Shown: piece after piece, positions 34,742 to 43,706 of the stretch
How the letters are laid out: every line of letters starts with the position of its first letter
Numbering within the stretch: the stretch's first letter is position 1
NCBI RefSeq assembly: GCF_040024445.1
Contig: NZ_CP157276.1
Span: 2,852,001 to 2,916,000, forward strand
Direction of reading: 5' to 3'
DNA from: Prescottella soli
GTDB lineage: Bacteria; Actinomycetota; Actinomycetes; Mycobacteriales; Mycobacteriaceae
Length of the DNA stretch: 64,000 bases
Program-made: the position numbers and the translations under genes
Notes under the pieces: model-generated
Told to the model about the DNA's origin: nothing
The model's database searches: none
The model's input: only the letters and a program-made list of their open reading frames with translations

Positions 34742-35419
34742 TCACGCGGTGAGTGCCGTGACGACGTGCGAGACCTGAAGACCTGCCAGCAGCAGGAACA
34801 GGACGGTCATGATGGCGGCGTTGTGTCGGATCAGTTCGTCCTTGACCACGCCCAGGGCGGCGGTGACGCGCTTCGACGGCACTGCCGCCAGAACCGACAG
34901 CACGATCAGCCCGGCGCCGCCGAGCACCGCGACCCCGACGGTCAGCAGCGCCGCCTGGGCGATCGGCAGGTGCGCGTTCGCGACCACCGCCCCGGCCCGC
35001 AGTTCGAGCGGCAGGTTCTTCGCGTTGGGCACGGTCAGCAGCAGGCTCAGGACCATCGCCTTGGCGCCGTTCATGGTGTCGATCTGCGCCATCCACGACG
35101 GCGCCGCCGCCACGGTGCCCGGCCGCGGGCGGCTGCGCCAGCTGACGGCGGCCAGCGCCAGGAACGCCAGCCCGAAGACCGTCGCGAACACGATCTGTGT
35201 CGCGTGGCCCGTGTGATCGGCGCGCGCGGCCCCCTCCTCGGCGGTGAGCGCCGAGATTCCGATGACGACGGCCGACGCCGTGACGGCCGTCGCGGTGAAG
35301 ATCGCGGCGTTGGTCTTCGCCCGCGCGGACAGCAGGATCGCGATGAGAGCGGCGAGCGGAACCGGACTGACGACCATCTCGATTCCCAGCGGAACCAGCT
35401 GTGCCACTGCATTTCCCAT
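34742..35419 (-). CDS. GAP/Sap-family integral membrane protein
   Basis: 225 residues from ATG 35419. Six membrane helices in the arrangement of the GAP (glycopeptidolipid addressing protein-like) family: an N-terminal PLGIEMVVSPVPLAALIAIL helix with the invariant Pro-rich start, NGAKAMVLSLLLTVPNAKNL in the middle, and ELIRHNAAIMTVLFLLLAGL at the end. In mycobacteria such proteins help export surface glycolipids. The substrate here is unknown. Confidence 0.85.
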   Translation of the reverse strand: MGNAVAQLVPLGIEMVVSPVPLAALIAILLSARAKTNAAIFTATAVTASAVVIGISALTAEEGAARADHTGHATQIVFATVFGLAFLALAAVSWRSRPRPGTVAAAPSWMAQIDTMNGAKAMVLSLLLTVPNAKNLPLELRAGAVVANAHLPIAQAALLTVGVAVLGGAGLIVLSVLAAVPSKRVTAALGVVKDELIRHNAAIMTVLFLLLAGLQVSHVVTALTA

Positions 35420-35536
35420 ACCGGCGTCACATCCCTTCGTTGATCCGGATCCAACGGTAGGGAGCGCGATTCACCGGAACGGTCCGATGTTCGGGTATTG
35501 CGACATCTCTCTGCGGACGCCCGGGGGCGTCCGGGA

Positions 35537-37246
35537 TCAGTCGAGGCGCACCGACAGCAGCACCGATCCGGGCTCCTCGACAAGCTCGGCGGAGCCGACC
35601 CGGCTCGACAGCGTCGCCAACCCCAGCCCGTCCCCACGATCGCGGACGACCTCTCCGGGTGACCGGATTCCGATGCAGATCAGGGAGGTTCGCGGATCGA
35701 CGGCCATCTGCAGGTGCAGCGGCCCGCCGCGACCGTGCCGGATCGCATTGGTGAACCCCTCGGACAGCACGTCGATCGCGTGCTCGAGGCGGACCGGGCT
35801 GTCCGACAGCAGCGACCACACCCGCTCGTCGACGTCGGTCCGGATCGGGACGGCGGCCGACCACATGCCGATCAGCTCGGTGATCCGCGCTCGGGCATCG
35901 GACCGCACCGTGGGTCGCTGCTCCTCCCGCGCGACCTCCCGCAGGAGGCGGTCGACGATCTCCCCGACGGAGCCGTCGACGGCGCCCGGGGCAACGCGCA
36001 TCGCGAGGGCCGTGGCCACGAGTTCGCCCTGCACCGACGAGTGCAGCACGTGGGCCAGTCGCCGCCGGGCGGCGATCACCCGCCCGTGCACCTCGGCCGC
36101 GAGGCGGCTCCGGTCACCGAGTGCGTCCGCGAGCTGACGCTCCTCGACCCCGCGCTGCTCGTTCGCGGCGGCGATCAGAGACATCGCTAGCGCCGAGAAC
36201 GGATAGAACGCGACACCGGGGACGACGAAGGCAGGCGGGAATCCGTTGCCGCCGATAATGATCCATAACATCACCGCGGTGACTCCCGCGATGACGCTGT
36301 ACGCGACCGCCATCACCACGAGTCGCCGGGGCGCGCTCCGGATGCGGACCACGGTGCGTTGCACCACCCAGTTCCCGCACACGCACACCGCCACGCTCGC
36401 CACCACCTCCAGGGCGGTCTCGCGCAGCCCGTAGCTCGTCAGCAGGAACGTCAGGATCACCGCCGTGTACAACACGACCGGCAGCACCAGTGGTGCCGGT
36501 CGCACAGCCTGCAGCACACCGCGCACGCGTTCCCGTCGGGTCAGGGTGGGCGGCGGGGACGCCGGCTCCGGTGGCGGGGTGGCGTCGTCGAACAACACGT
36601 GGCTCATAGGGCGCACGATGTCCTCGGAGATACCGCGCAGCAGGCGCGCGTCGCGCTCGGCGTCGACGGACGCGCGATCGGTCTGCGCGAGTGCGGCATC
36701 GATCCGGGCGGCCAGGTCGTCCGCGCACCGCTGGCCCAGCCCGGCGAGGTACTCCTCGTCGACGCGACGCTGCGTGTCGAGCGCAGTGCGCGCGGCCCGC
36801 AACCGCCGCATCACCGCGTTGTGTTCGCGCACGGAGTCGACGAGGATCGCGACCAGTGAGAGCGCGACGATCCCGGTGGTCACATTGATGATCAGCCGTA
36901 CACCCATGCTCCGGGGGTCGGTCGGCACTCCCTGGACCCCGATCAGCGCGTCCAGCAGGAACGGCCGCATCGCGCCGAGCAGGGCGAAGACGGCGATGGC
37001 GACCGCCGGTCGTGCGCGAGTTCGGTTGGGGCGCAGGACGGTGAGCCAGGCGAACAGCAGGGCGACGCCGAGGATCAGGTGCACCATCACCGCCACGCTG
37101 AAGTACGTGGGCCAGTCCGCCGGCCCGCGGGCCGCGGAGTAGCTGCCCATCACCGTGACCGCGAACGGGGCGGTCAGGATCCACGACCAGCGGGTGACGG
37201 CGGCGCTGCCGCCGATCCGCGCCAGCCAGGGAAACGGACGCCTCAA
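35537..37246 (-). CDS. Membrane sensor histidine kinase with non-canonical H-box
   Basis: 569 residues from a TTG at 37246 that overlaps the response-regulator stop (TTGA). Eight membrane helices in two groups of four (about 10-115 and 270-375) separated by a cytoplasmic linker. The dimerisation helix reads RRRLAHVLHSSVQGELVATA, placing the phospho-accepting His at residue 402 and diverging from the usual REIHD. The ATPase domain has an N-box (SEGFTNAIRHGRGG) and G-box (RGDGLGLATLSSRVG). It should act with the regulator at 37243-37902. No start Met occurs before the first helix, which is why the TTG is preferred. Confidence 0.75.
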   Translation of the reverse strand: MRRPFPWLARIGGSAAVTRWSWILTAPFAVTVMGSYSAARGPADWPTYFSVAVMVHLILGVALLFAWLTVLRPNRTRARPAVAIAVFALLGAMRPFLLDALIGVQGVPTDPRSMGVRLIINVTTGIVALSLVAILVDSVREHNAVMRRLRAARTALDTQRRVDEEYLAGLGQRCADDLAARIDAALAQTDRASVDAERDARLLRGISEDIVRPMSHVLFDDATPPPEPASPPPTLTRRERVRGVLQAVRPAPLVLPVVLYTAVILTFLLTSYGLRETALEVVASVAVCVCGNWVVQRTVVRIRSAPRRLVVMAVAYSVIAGVTAVMLWIIIGGNGFPPAFVVPGVAFYPFSALAMSLIAAANEQRGVEERQLADALGDRSRLAAEVHGRVIAARRRLAHVLHSSVQGELVATALAMRVAPGAVDGSVGEIVDRLLREVAREEQRPTVRSDARARITELIGMWSAAVPIRTDVDERVWSLLSDSPVRLEHAIDVLSEGFTNAIRHGRGGPLHLQMAVDPRTSLICIGIRSPGEVVRDRGDGLGLATLSSRVGSAELVEEPGSVLLSVRLD

Positions 37247-37902
37247 CCGATCTCCGCCGGCATCCCGAAGCGTCGGACGTACAGCTGCGCCGCCGCGACC
37301 CGCGGGTTCAGTTCGGGGCTGTGACCGACCCCCAGCGCGTCGAACACGCGGGTCACCATCTTCTCGACGCTGCGCAGGCTCGACCCGCGGCGGCGGGCGA
37401 TCTCGGCGTTCGACCACCCGAGCGCGATGCAGCGCAACACGTCGAGCTGGGTGCGGGTGAGCCGCTCGAGGACCGCGTCCGGGCTGTCGTCGCGTGCCGG
37501 ACCCGGCGGTACCGGCTTCTCGGCCAGCGCCGACTCCACCGCCGCGACCAGGTCCTCGACGGACTCGAGCGCCACCTTGTCGAGGAAGACCGACCCGGCC
37601 GGAACACCCTCCCCCGGGGCGATTCCGGCCCGCGGATAGTTCGTCAGGAACACCACCGCGCAGTGCGGCGCCTGCGCGTGCACGATCGTCGCCAGCTCCA
37701 TCCCGTTGGGGCGGGTGCCGAGATCGATGTCGGTGACCAGCACGTCGGGGTCGATCTCGTCGAAATCGGCGAGCGCGGGTGCCGCGGACGGTCGGTCGTG
37801 CACCTCGAATCCGGCGTGCCGGAGCGCCTCGGCCACCAGTGAACGCATCAGGGGCTGGTCCTCGACGACCAGCGCCCTTCGCACCCACGCGCTTTCGCTC
37901 AC
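37243..37902 (-). CDS. LuxR-family response regulator
   Basis: 219 residues from GTG 37902. Receiver domain with VVEDQPLMRS, phospho-acceptor in VLVTDIDLGTRPNGMEL, and a Lys in SVFLDKVALE. The C-terminal LuxR HTH is divergent but recognisable: LTRTQLDVLRCIALGWSNAE then IARRRGSSLRSVEKMVTRVF. First gene of the two-gene operon with the kinase at 35537, whose start overlaps this stop. Confidence 0.85.
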   Translation of the reverse strand: MSESAWVRRALVVEDQPLMRSLVAEALRHAGFEVHDRPSAAPALADFDEIDPDVLVTDIDLGTRPNGMELATIVHAQAPHCAVVFLTNYPRAGIAPGEGVPAGSVFLDKVALESVEDLVAAVESALAEKPVPPGPARDDSPDAVLERLTRTQLDVLRCIALGWSNAEIARRRGSSLRSVEKMVTRVFDALGVGHSPELNPRVAAAQLYVRRFGMPAEIG

Positions 37903-37997
37903 GCGACGAGATTAGCGGGTGCAACCGCCTTCACGAGATGTCGTGCGCATAGCTAACAAACGGCCGTACGGCGCCCGCTCCTCGGGATCGAGCCGGG

Positions 37998-39551
37998 TCA
38001 CCGCCCCGGCAGGTACTTCATCGCCTTGACGAACGGCGGCAGCACCTTGGCCCACACCTTGGCCGGAAGCCACCGCGGTCCACCGAGATTGAGCACGCGC
38101 GTGGTCGCGACGGTCTGCGCCTCGGTGTACTTGAGGAGGCCGTCGTCGCCGTGCCGACGGCCCACGCCGGACACGCCCATGCCGCCCATCGGGGCCGCGG
38201 TGCTGCCCCACGTCGGGGCGTAGCCCTCGTCGACGTTGACGGTGCCGGCCATGACCCGGGAAGCGATGGCCTCGCCCTCGGCGTGGCTGCCGGCCCACAC
38301 GCTCGCGTTGAGCCCGTACTCGGTGTCGTTGGCGCGGGCGATCGCCTCCTCGACGTCGGCGACCGGGTAGATCGACACGAGCGGGCCGAAGGTCTCGTTC
38401 GCGTAGCACTCCATCTCGGGGGTGACGTCGGTGAGCACGGTGGGCTCGAAGAACAGCGGGCCCAGGTCGGGGCGCGCCTTGCCGCCCGCGACGACGGTGG
38501 CGCCCTTCGCGATCGCGTCGTCGACGTGTCCGGCGACGGTCTTGACCTGCGCCTCGGAGACGAGGCTGCCCATCTCGACGCCGAACTCGTAGCCGGGCGC
38601 CAGGCTGATGTTCCGGACCCGCTCGCCGAACATCCGGATGAACTCGGGCGCGATCGCCTCCTCGACGTAGATGCGCTCGACCGAGATGCACAGCTGGCCG
38701 GAGTTCGAGAAGCACGCGCGCACGGCGGCGTCGGACACCTCGCGCAGGTTCGCCCCCGACGCGACGATCATCGGGTTCTTGCCGCCCAACTCCGCGGAGA
38801 ACCCGATCAGGCGACGGCCGGCCTGCTCGGCCAGCAGCCGGCCGGTGGCGGTGGAGCCGGTGAACATCAGGTAGTCGGTGTGCTCGACCAGCGCAGTGCC
38901 GACCACCGAACCGGGCCCGGGAACCACCGCGAACAGATCGCGGGGCAGCCCCGCCTGGTAGAGCAGCTCGACACACGCGAGCGCGCAGTACGGGGTCTGG
39001 CTGTCCGGCTTGATCACCACGGCGTTGCCCGCGAGCAGCGCCGCGATCGCGTCGGACACCGCGAGCGTCATCGGGTAGTTCCACGGCGAGATGACGCCGA
39101 CGACGCCCTTCGCGTGGTGCCGGACGACGGTCTTGGTCAGCCCGGGCAACATGCCCTGGACGCGCTTGGGGCGCAGCAGCTTCGGGGCCAGTCGGGCGTA
39201 GTAGCGGGAGGTCATCGCGATGTCGAGGACCTCCTCCTGCGCGGAGGCCCGGGACTTGCCGGTCTCGGCCTGCGCCATGTCCATCAGCGCGCCGCGGTGC
39301 TCGAGGACCAGGTCGCGGTAGCGCAGGAAGATCTGGGCACGTTCGGCCGGCGACCGCTGCTCCCATGCCTTCTGCGCCACGCGGGCCCGCTCGACCGCCG
39401 CGATCGCGTCGGCCGCGGTGCCGACCGGGACGGTCGCGAGTTCGCGTCCGGTGAAGGCCTCGACCACCGGCCGCGTCGGGCGGTTCGCCGCGTCGGGAAT
39501 GGCGATGAGGTCGGCGAGGCGGGCGAAAGTCGCCGCAGACGGAGCAGGCAT
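37998..39551 (-). CDS. Aldehyde dehydrogenase, succinate-semialdehyde dehydrogenase GabD2-like
   Basis: 517 residues from ATG 39551 (GGAG 8 nt upstream). Complete ALDH fold: GVVGVISPWNYPM, NAVVIKPDSQTPY, GSTATGRLLAEQ, catalytic Glu in FSAELGGKNP, catalytic Cys in CFSNSGQLCISVER, and NETFGPLVSIYP. The long form and its C-terminal extension (LPAKVWAKVLPPFVKAMKYL) match the mycobacterial GabD2-type enzymes annotated as NADP-dependent succinate-semialdehyde dehydrogenases. Substrate is unproven. Monocistronic. Confidence 0.88.
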   Translation of the reverse strand: MPAPSAATFARLADLIAIPDAANRPTRPVVEAFTGRELATVPVGTAADAIAAVERARVAQKAWEQRSPAERAQIFLRYRDLVLEHRGALMDMAQAETGKSRASAQEEVLDIAMTSRYYARLAPKLLRPKRVQGMLPGLTKTVVRHHAKGVVGVISPWNYPMTLAVSDAIAALLAGNAVVIKPDSQTPYCALACVELLYQAGLPRDLFAVVPGPGSVVGTALVEHTDYLMFTGSTATGRLLAEQAGRRLIGFSAELGGKNPMIVASGANLREVSDAAVRACFSNSGQLCISVERIYVEEAIAPEFIRMFGERVRNISLAPGYEFGVEMGSLVSEAQVKTVAGHVDDAIAKGATVVAGGKARPDLGPLFFEPTVLTDVTPEMECYANETFGPLVSIYPVADVEEAIARANDTEYGLNASVWAGSHAEGEAIASRVMAGTVNVDEGYAPTWGSTAAPMGGMGVSGVGRRHGDDGLLKYTEAQTVATTRVLNLGGPRWLPAKVWAKVLPPFVKAMKYLPGR

Positions 39552-39624
39552 TTTTGTACTCCTACCGGTGAGTAGATTTCGAGTTACACACAACCTACCC
39601 CGTCGGTGGCTGCCGTCACAGGGA

Positions 39625-40551
39625 TCAGGATCCGAGACTGCCGAGGCCGCCGAGGGAGCCCAGGGAACCGAGGGAGCCGGTACCGGTCCCCGCCGCCGGG
39701 AAGTCGACCGTGCCGGAGTGGGCGTGCTCGATCGGGCCGCTTCGCAGCTTCACCGACGCCTGCCAGGGCCCGGACGGCAGATCGGCGCTGTTGGCAATGA
39801 CGAACCGCACCTTGCCTGTGGCGCCGCGCGCGATGGTCGCGGCGTCGGGGTACACCGGTCCGACAGTGAGTCCCTCCGGACCGACGAGAGTCAGCTCGCC
39901 GTCGAGGTCCAGCGCCCAGCTGCCGGTGTTGCGGACGTCGGCGACCACCACGGCCCGGCCGGCGGAATCACGTTCGGCGGTGAGTCCGGAGATCGTGAAG
40001 TCCGCGGTCTGTCCGCTCGGGGGAACCACCGTCGGATACACGCGGACGCCGACCCGGGACCCGGTCGACAGTCCGGAGCCGTCGGCGGCGGCCTGCACCC
40101 AGACGACCCCGTACTGGGTCCCGACGGGTGCATCCGCGGGGACGGTGATCGTCACTGTCACCACGGCGGTCGCGCCGCGTGCGAGCGTGAGGGTCTGCTT
40201 GTCCACACTCGTCCAGCCGGTGAGGCGATTGGTCGTGCCCCGGTCCTGGACCGTGTACTGGTCGCCCCTCTTCGCCGCCGCACCGGTGTACACCTCGATG
40301 GTCCGGGGCTTGTCGATGTCGTTCGAGACCTCCACGCGCCGCTTGATCGCGGCGCCGGGCTGAACATTGTCGAAGATGTAGTTCTGCGACTCGAAACCGA
40401 CCCCCGGCGAAGGATCCAGGAGTCGGACACCGACGAGGCCGCCTCCGCTCGTGGTGAATACGGGATCGGCGTGGACCACCGTCACGGACGCCGCGCCGAT
40501 CGAGGCGACCAGGGCCAGCAGCGTGAGCAGCTGTCGCAGAACAGAACGCAT
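39625..40551 (-). CDS. DUF916-like secreted protein with C-terminal Leu-Gly-Ser repeat
   Basis: 308 residues from ATG 40551. Signal peptide, then two beta domains paralogous to the 26998 protein: NYIFDNVQPGAAIKRRVEVS, TNRLTGWTSVDKQTLTLARG, VTITVPADAPVGTQYGVVWV, and SADLPSGPWQASVKLRSGPI. Unlike its paralogue it has no membrane helix. It ends with GTGSLGSLGSLGGLGSLGS, a short Leu-Gly-Ser repeat. Partner is the WxL-like gene just upstream at 40621. Probably a wall or mycomembrane protein; how it is retained is unclear. Confidence 0.75.
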   Translation of the reverse strand: MRSVLRQLLTLLALVASIGAASVTVVHADPVFTTSGGGLVGVRLLDPSPGVGFESQNYIFDNVQPGAAIKRRVEVSNDIDKPRTIEVYTGAAAKRGDQYTVQDRGTTNRLTGWTSVDKQTLTLARGATAVVTVTITVPADAPVGTQYGVVWVQAAADGSGLSTGSRVGVRVYPTVVPPSGQTADFTISGLTAERDSAGRAVVVADVRNTGSWALDLDGELTLVGPEGLTVGPVYPDAATIARGATGKVRFVIANSADLPSGPWQASVKLRSGPIEHAHSGTVDFPAAGTGTGSLGSLGSLGGLGSLGS

Positions 40552-40571
40552 GGAACACACCTTCGTGGATG

Positions 40572-40606
40572 CCTGGTGGCGGGCGTGTGAACGAGCCGCC
40601 ACCGGG
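40572..40606 (-). promoter_or_regulatory. Intercistronic hairpin of the second WxL-like locus
   Basis: GGTGGCGG (40575-40582) pairs with CCGCCACC (40596-40603), extended by three further pairs with one wobble, between the WxL-like gene (ends 40621) and the DUF916-like gene (starts 40551). Same location in the operon as the hairpin at 28045-28077. Confidence 0.6.
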
Positions 40607-40620
40607 GAGGATTCGGTCGG

Positions 40621-41148
40621 CTAAACGGCTGAATGGGTCAGGATCGCACTGTAATCCCCGATCGTCACCCCGTCGGACGCGTCGACGCGGAGCGACGGCG
40701 TCCATTGGAACGTCACGTCCGGCCGACTGTTGCTAGCTATCCCGACCACAGGCTTGGTCGTTTCCAACGTCTGCGGCCCAGTGCTGCGGAAGCCCATGGT
40801 CTCGGCGCCTGCCGTGTAGGTCACGCCGGATCTGGGGATGGTCTCGGCGCCATGGGTGAAGTCCGAGATCGAGGCGGACACGGTGACCGAGCGTCCGATG
40901 CCGCGACGGCGGTCACGCACAGCGGAGACCGCCATCGGGGCGCCGAACTCGTTCTGCCCGTTCACCCAGACCACCGGGGCTGATGTCGGAACGGTCAACT
41001 CGAGTGGACCTTCCTCTCCGGCGACGGTGAACGTCACGTCGGTGGTTCCGCTGGCCTCGGCCGAGGCCGCGCCGGCGAGCGATCCGGGAACGGCCGCCGA
41101 CGCGCACGCGATGGCGCCGACGCCGAGCGCTGCTGCCGTCCTGCGCAA
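40621..41148 (-). CDS. Small secreted WxL-like protein, second locus
   Basis: 175 residues from a TTG at 41148. This start has GGAGG 6 nt upstream and gives exactly the same length as the paralogue at 28093. Signal peptide, then TTDVTFTVAGEEGPLELTVP, SASISDFTHGAETIPRSGVT, VTFQWTPSLRVDASDGVTIG and DYSAILTHSAV. Sequence similarity to the other two WxL-like proteins is clear at the C-terminus although diverged (VTFQWTPSL versus ITWTPAL). First gene of a two-gene operon with the DUF916-like protein. Confidence 0.72.
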   Translation of the reverse strand: MRRTAAALGVGAIACASAAVPGSLAGAASAEASGTTDVTFTVAGEEGPLELTVPTSAPVVWVNGQNEFGAPMAVSAVRDRRRGIGRSVTVSASISDFTHGAETIPRSGVTYTAGAETMGFRSTGPQTLETTKPVVGIASNSRPDVTFQWTPSLRVDASDGVTIGDYSAILTHSAV

Positions 41149-41286
41149 CTGGTTCCTCCGGTGAGCTGTACGAAAAACACGGGCTACCGAAACGGCGGTC
41201 GAGATGCGTTCGAAGCGACTCATTTCAACAAACAATTGGACGCTTGTCCACAATTTCGCTCGTTCGAGGAACCCTCCGATCCCGGC

Positions 41287-42885
41287 TCAGACGGCCGAGA
41301 CGACCTCCTTCGCCCAGCGGTAGTCCGCCTTTCCGCTGGGGGACCTCCGGATCGCCGGGACCACGACGACGGACCGCGGGATCTTGTAGCCCGCCACGTG
41401 GGTGCGGCAGTGCTCGGCGATCTCGACGGTGTCGGCGTCGTCGAAGCCGGACCGCAACTGGACCACCGCGGCGACCTTCTCGCCGAACCGGATGTCGGGC
41501 GCCCCGGCGACCAGCGCGTCGAGCACCGCCGGATGCGTCTTGAGCGCCTGCTCCACCTCCTCCGGATACACCTTCTCGCCACCGGAGTTGATGCACGTCG
41601 AACCGCGACCGAGGAGCGCGATGGTGCCGTCCGCCTCCATGCGTCCCATGTCGCCGAGCACGGCCATCCGCACCCCGTCGACCACGGGGAACGTCGCGGC
41701 GGTCTTGGCCTCGTCGTTGTAGTACGCGACCGGGACATGACCCGTGCGCGCGAGGTAGCCCACCTCGCCGGAGCCCGGCTCGATCGGCCGGAACGCCTCG
41801 TCCACGAGAATCATGTTGGGATTGTGGCGAATTCGCTTGGTGCCGTCGTCGCCGAACTCCACGATGCCGTCGTTGCCGGTCTCCGACGCCCCGAAGGCGT
41901 CCTTGATGACCAGACCCGGGACCATCTCGCGCAGTTCGTCCTTGAGCTTCGGCGAGAACAGCGCACCCCCGGAGCCCATCAGCTTCAGCGAGCTCAGGTC
42001 GAAGCGGGCGCCGTGCTCGCGGATCGCCTCGGCGATGGGCCGGGCGATGGCGTCCCCGACCACGGTGATGCCGGCGATCTTCTCGGCCTCGATCAGGCGG
42101 AGCACCTCGACGGGATCGAAGGTGCGGGTGAGCACGCGCGGGGCGCCCATGAAGAACGCGGTGAGCAGCGAGTAGATGGCCGCACCGTGCATGAGCGGTG
42201 GAATCAGCAGGTAGACCTGTGGTTCGGTGTTGGCGACGGCGCCGGCCACGACCTCCTCGACCGAATGCCGGGACGCACCACCGATGTTCCCGCCGGACAG
42301 CGCGGCGTAGTAGAAGTCCTCGTGGCGCCACACGACGCCCTTGGGCATGCCGGTGGTGCCGCCGGTGTAGATCACGAAGTGGTCGTCCGCGCTGCGCGGC
42401 CCGAAGCCCCGGGCGTCGGACTGCGCCGCGAGCGCCTCCTCGTAGTCGGCGACGGTGACACCGTCGTAGCCGGCGGGCATCCCCTCGTGCTCGCCGACCA
42501 CGACGACGTGCCCGATGCCGGGCGCCTGCGGCAGCGCGGCCCCGGCCGGCTCGAGGTACTCGTTCTCGACGATCAGCACCACGCTGTCGGAGTTCGTGTA
42601 GAGATAGACCAACTCGGCGTCGGTGTAGCGGAAGTTGACGTTGATGGGAACGGCGCGGATCTTCAGGCACGCCAACAGCGCCTCGACGTACTCCATGCGG
42701 TTGCGCATGTGGATCGCGACGTGCCCGCCCGGCTGCACCCCGACCGACTCGAGATGGTGCGCGAGCCGGTTGGCCCGCCGGTCCAGCTCGGCGTAGCTGC
42801 GGCGCTCGTCCCCGCACACCACCGGCACCCGATCGGGAATCGCGTCCGTGACGGCTTCGTACAGGTCGGCGATGTTCAGCGTCAC
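41287..42885 (-). CDS. Acyl-CoA synthetase, FadD19-like
   Basis: 532 residues from GTG 42885. ANL-family signatures: IYTGGTTGMPKGVVWRHED (P-loop), IKDAFGASETGNDG, LLGRGSTCINSGGEKVYPEE, and the C-terminal SPSGKADYRWAKE with the catalytic Lys. The whole pattern, especially TGGTTG.PKGV.WRHED and GRGS..INSGGEKVYPEEVE, is that of FadD19 and relatives, which activate sterol side chains or branched/long acids. It could supply substrates to the beta-oxidation regulon at 48-58 kb, but the KstR2-like operator is not found in front of it. Confidence 0.85.
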   Translation of the reverse strand: MTLNIADLYEAVTDAIPDRVPVVCGDERRSYAELDRRANRLAHHLESVGVQPGGHVAIHMRNRMEYVEALLACLKIRAVPINVNFRYTDAELVYLYTNSDSVVLIVENEYLEPAGAALPQAPGIGHVVVVGEHEGMPAGYDGVTVADYEEALAAQSDARGFGPRSADDHFVIYTGGTTGMPKGVVWRHEDFYYAALSGGNIGGASRHSVEEVVAGAVANTEPQVYLLIPPLMHGAAIYSLLTAFFMGAPRVLTRTFDPVEVLRLIEAEKIAGITVVGDAIARPIAEAIREHGARFDLSSLKLMGSGGALFSPKLKDELREMVPGLVIKDAFGASETGNDGIVEFGDDGTKRIRHNPNMILVDEAFRPIEPGSGEVGYLARTGHVPVAYYNDEAKTAATFPVVDGVRMAVLGDMGRMEADGTIALLGRGSTCINSGGEKVYPEEVEQALKTHPAVLDALVAGAPDIRFGEKVAAVVQLRSGFDDADTVEIAEHCRTHVAGYKIPRSVVVVPAIRRSPSGKADYRWAKEVVSAV

Positions 42886-42897
42886 GTAGGTCCATCC

Positions 42898-42911
42898 TCA
42901 CTGTGCAGTGA
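42898..42911. promoter_or_regulatory. Inverted repeat in front of FadD19-like gene
   Basis: TCACTGTGCAGTGA: arms TCACTG and CAGTGA around a central TG, 13 bp before the GTG start at 42885. A regulator site by form and place. Confidence 0.4.
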
Positions 42912-43053
42912 CCCGGATCACGGGCCCATTCGTTCGGCAAGCTAACACAGTCGAGCGTTTGATGGGGCCAAAATCCTTGTGCCGGTTTCCCGTCAAGATT
43001 CCATAAGGACCGCGCGGGGCCCCTTGCGACCGTTGAACAGGCGAGTAAGACTT

Positions 43054-43067
43054 TGAACATGTGTTCA
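43054..43067. promoter_or_regulatory. Inverted repeat at the start of the TetR gene
   Basis: TGAACATGTGTTCA: arms TGAACA and TGTTCA around a central TG, overlapping the upstream ATG (43059) of the TetR gene. Candidate autoregulatory operator. Confidence 0.45.
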
Positions 43068-43706
43068 GCCATGGCCGTTCCTGCGGATCGGGACCTGAAT
43101 ACCCGGGCCCGGATCCGCGACGCCGCGATCCGGGTGTTCGGACGGCAGGGCTTCGGCGCCGGGGTCCGGGCGGTCGCCACCGAGGCCGGGGTCTCCCCCG
43201 GCCTGGTGAACCACCACTTCGGCTCCAAACAGGGCCTGCGGGCGGTGTGTGACGAGCACGTCCTCGGGATCATCCTCACCGAGAAGCGCGAGGTGCTCAC
43301 CTCGACGGGACCGGCCCGGATGCTCGCCTCCCTGAGCGAGATCGACCGATACGTGCCACTCGTCGCGTACCTCGTGCGGTCCTTCCAGGCCGGCGGTGAG
43401 CTCGCAGCATCGCTGTTCGAGCACACGGTTACCGGTGTCGAGGAGTACCTCGAGGCCGGCGTCGCGGAGGGTCGAGTGCGGCCCAGCCGCGACCCCACCG
43501 CGCGCGCCCGGTATCTCGCGATGAACAGTCTCGGCTCGACGCTGCTGTTCCTGCAGATGCGCACCGAACCCGACGGCTCGGTGGACTACGCCCGCGTGAT
43601 CCGGGAGATGACCGACGAGATCATGCTCCCCGCCCTCGAGGCCTACACCGAGGGCCTGTTCACCGATTCGACAATGCTCGACGCCTACACCGAGGAGAGA
43701 GCATGA
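43059..43706 (+). CDS. TetR-family regulator of an ABC exporter
   Basis: 215 residues from ATG 43059; ATG 43071 is an equal alternative because the first start lies inside the inverted repeat at 43054-43067. The N-terminal HTH is complete ([20 protein letters not shown] then [20 protein letters not shown]). The C-terminal ligand domain contains [20 protein letters not shown]. Its stop overlaps the ATG of the ABC ATPase gene, so it is the first gene of a TetR / ATPase / permease operon like Rv1685c-Rv1687c in mycobacteria, and likely represses it. Confidence 0.88.
   Translation: MCSAMAVPADRDLNTRARIRDAAIRVFGRQGFGAGVRAVATEAGVSPGLVNHHFGSKQGLRAVCDEHVLGIILTEKREVLTSTGPARMLASLSEIDRYVPLVAYLVRSFQAGGELAASLFEHTVTGVEEYLEAGVAEGRVRPSRDPTARARYLAMNSLGSTLLFLQMRTEPDGSVDYARVIREMTDEIMLPALEAYTEGLFTDSTMLDAYTEERA

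Noticed and set aside
37247-37924. Longer start for the histidine kinase at 35537
   Set aside because: The upstream frame is antisense-phase noise inside the response-regulator gene; the TTG overlapping the regulator stop explains the start.
42886-43058. KstR2-like operator before the FadD19-like gene
   Set aside because: Only a partial match (GCGTTTGATG) is present; the inverted repeat at 42898 has a different sequence.
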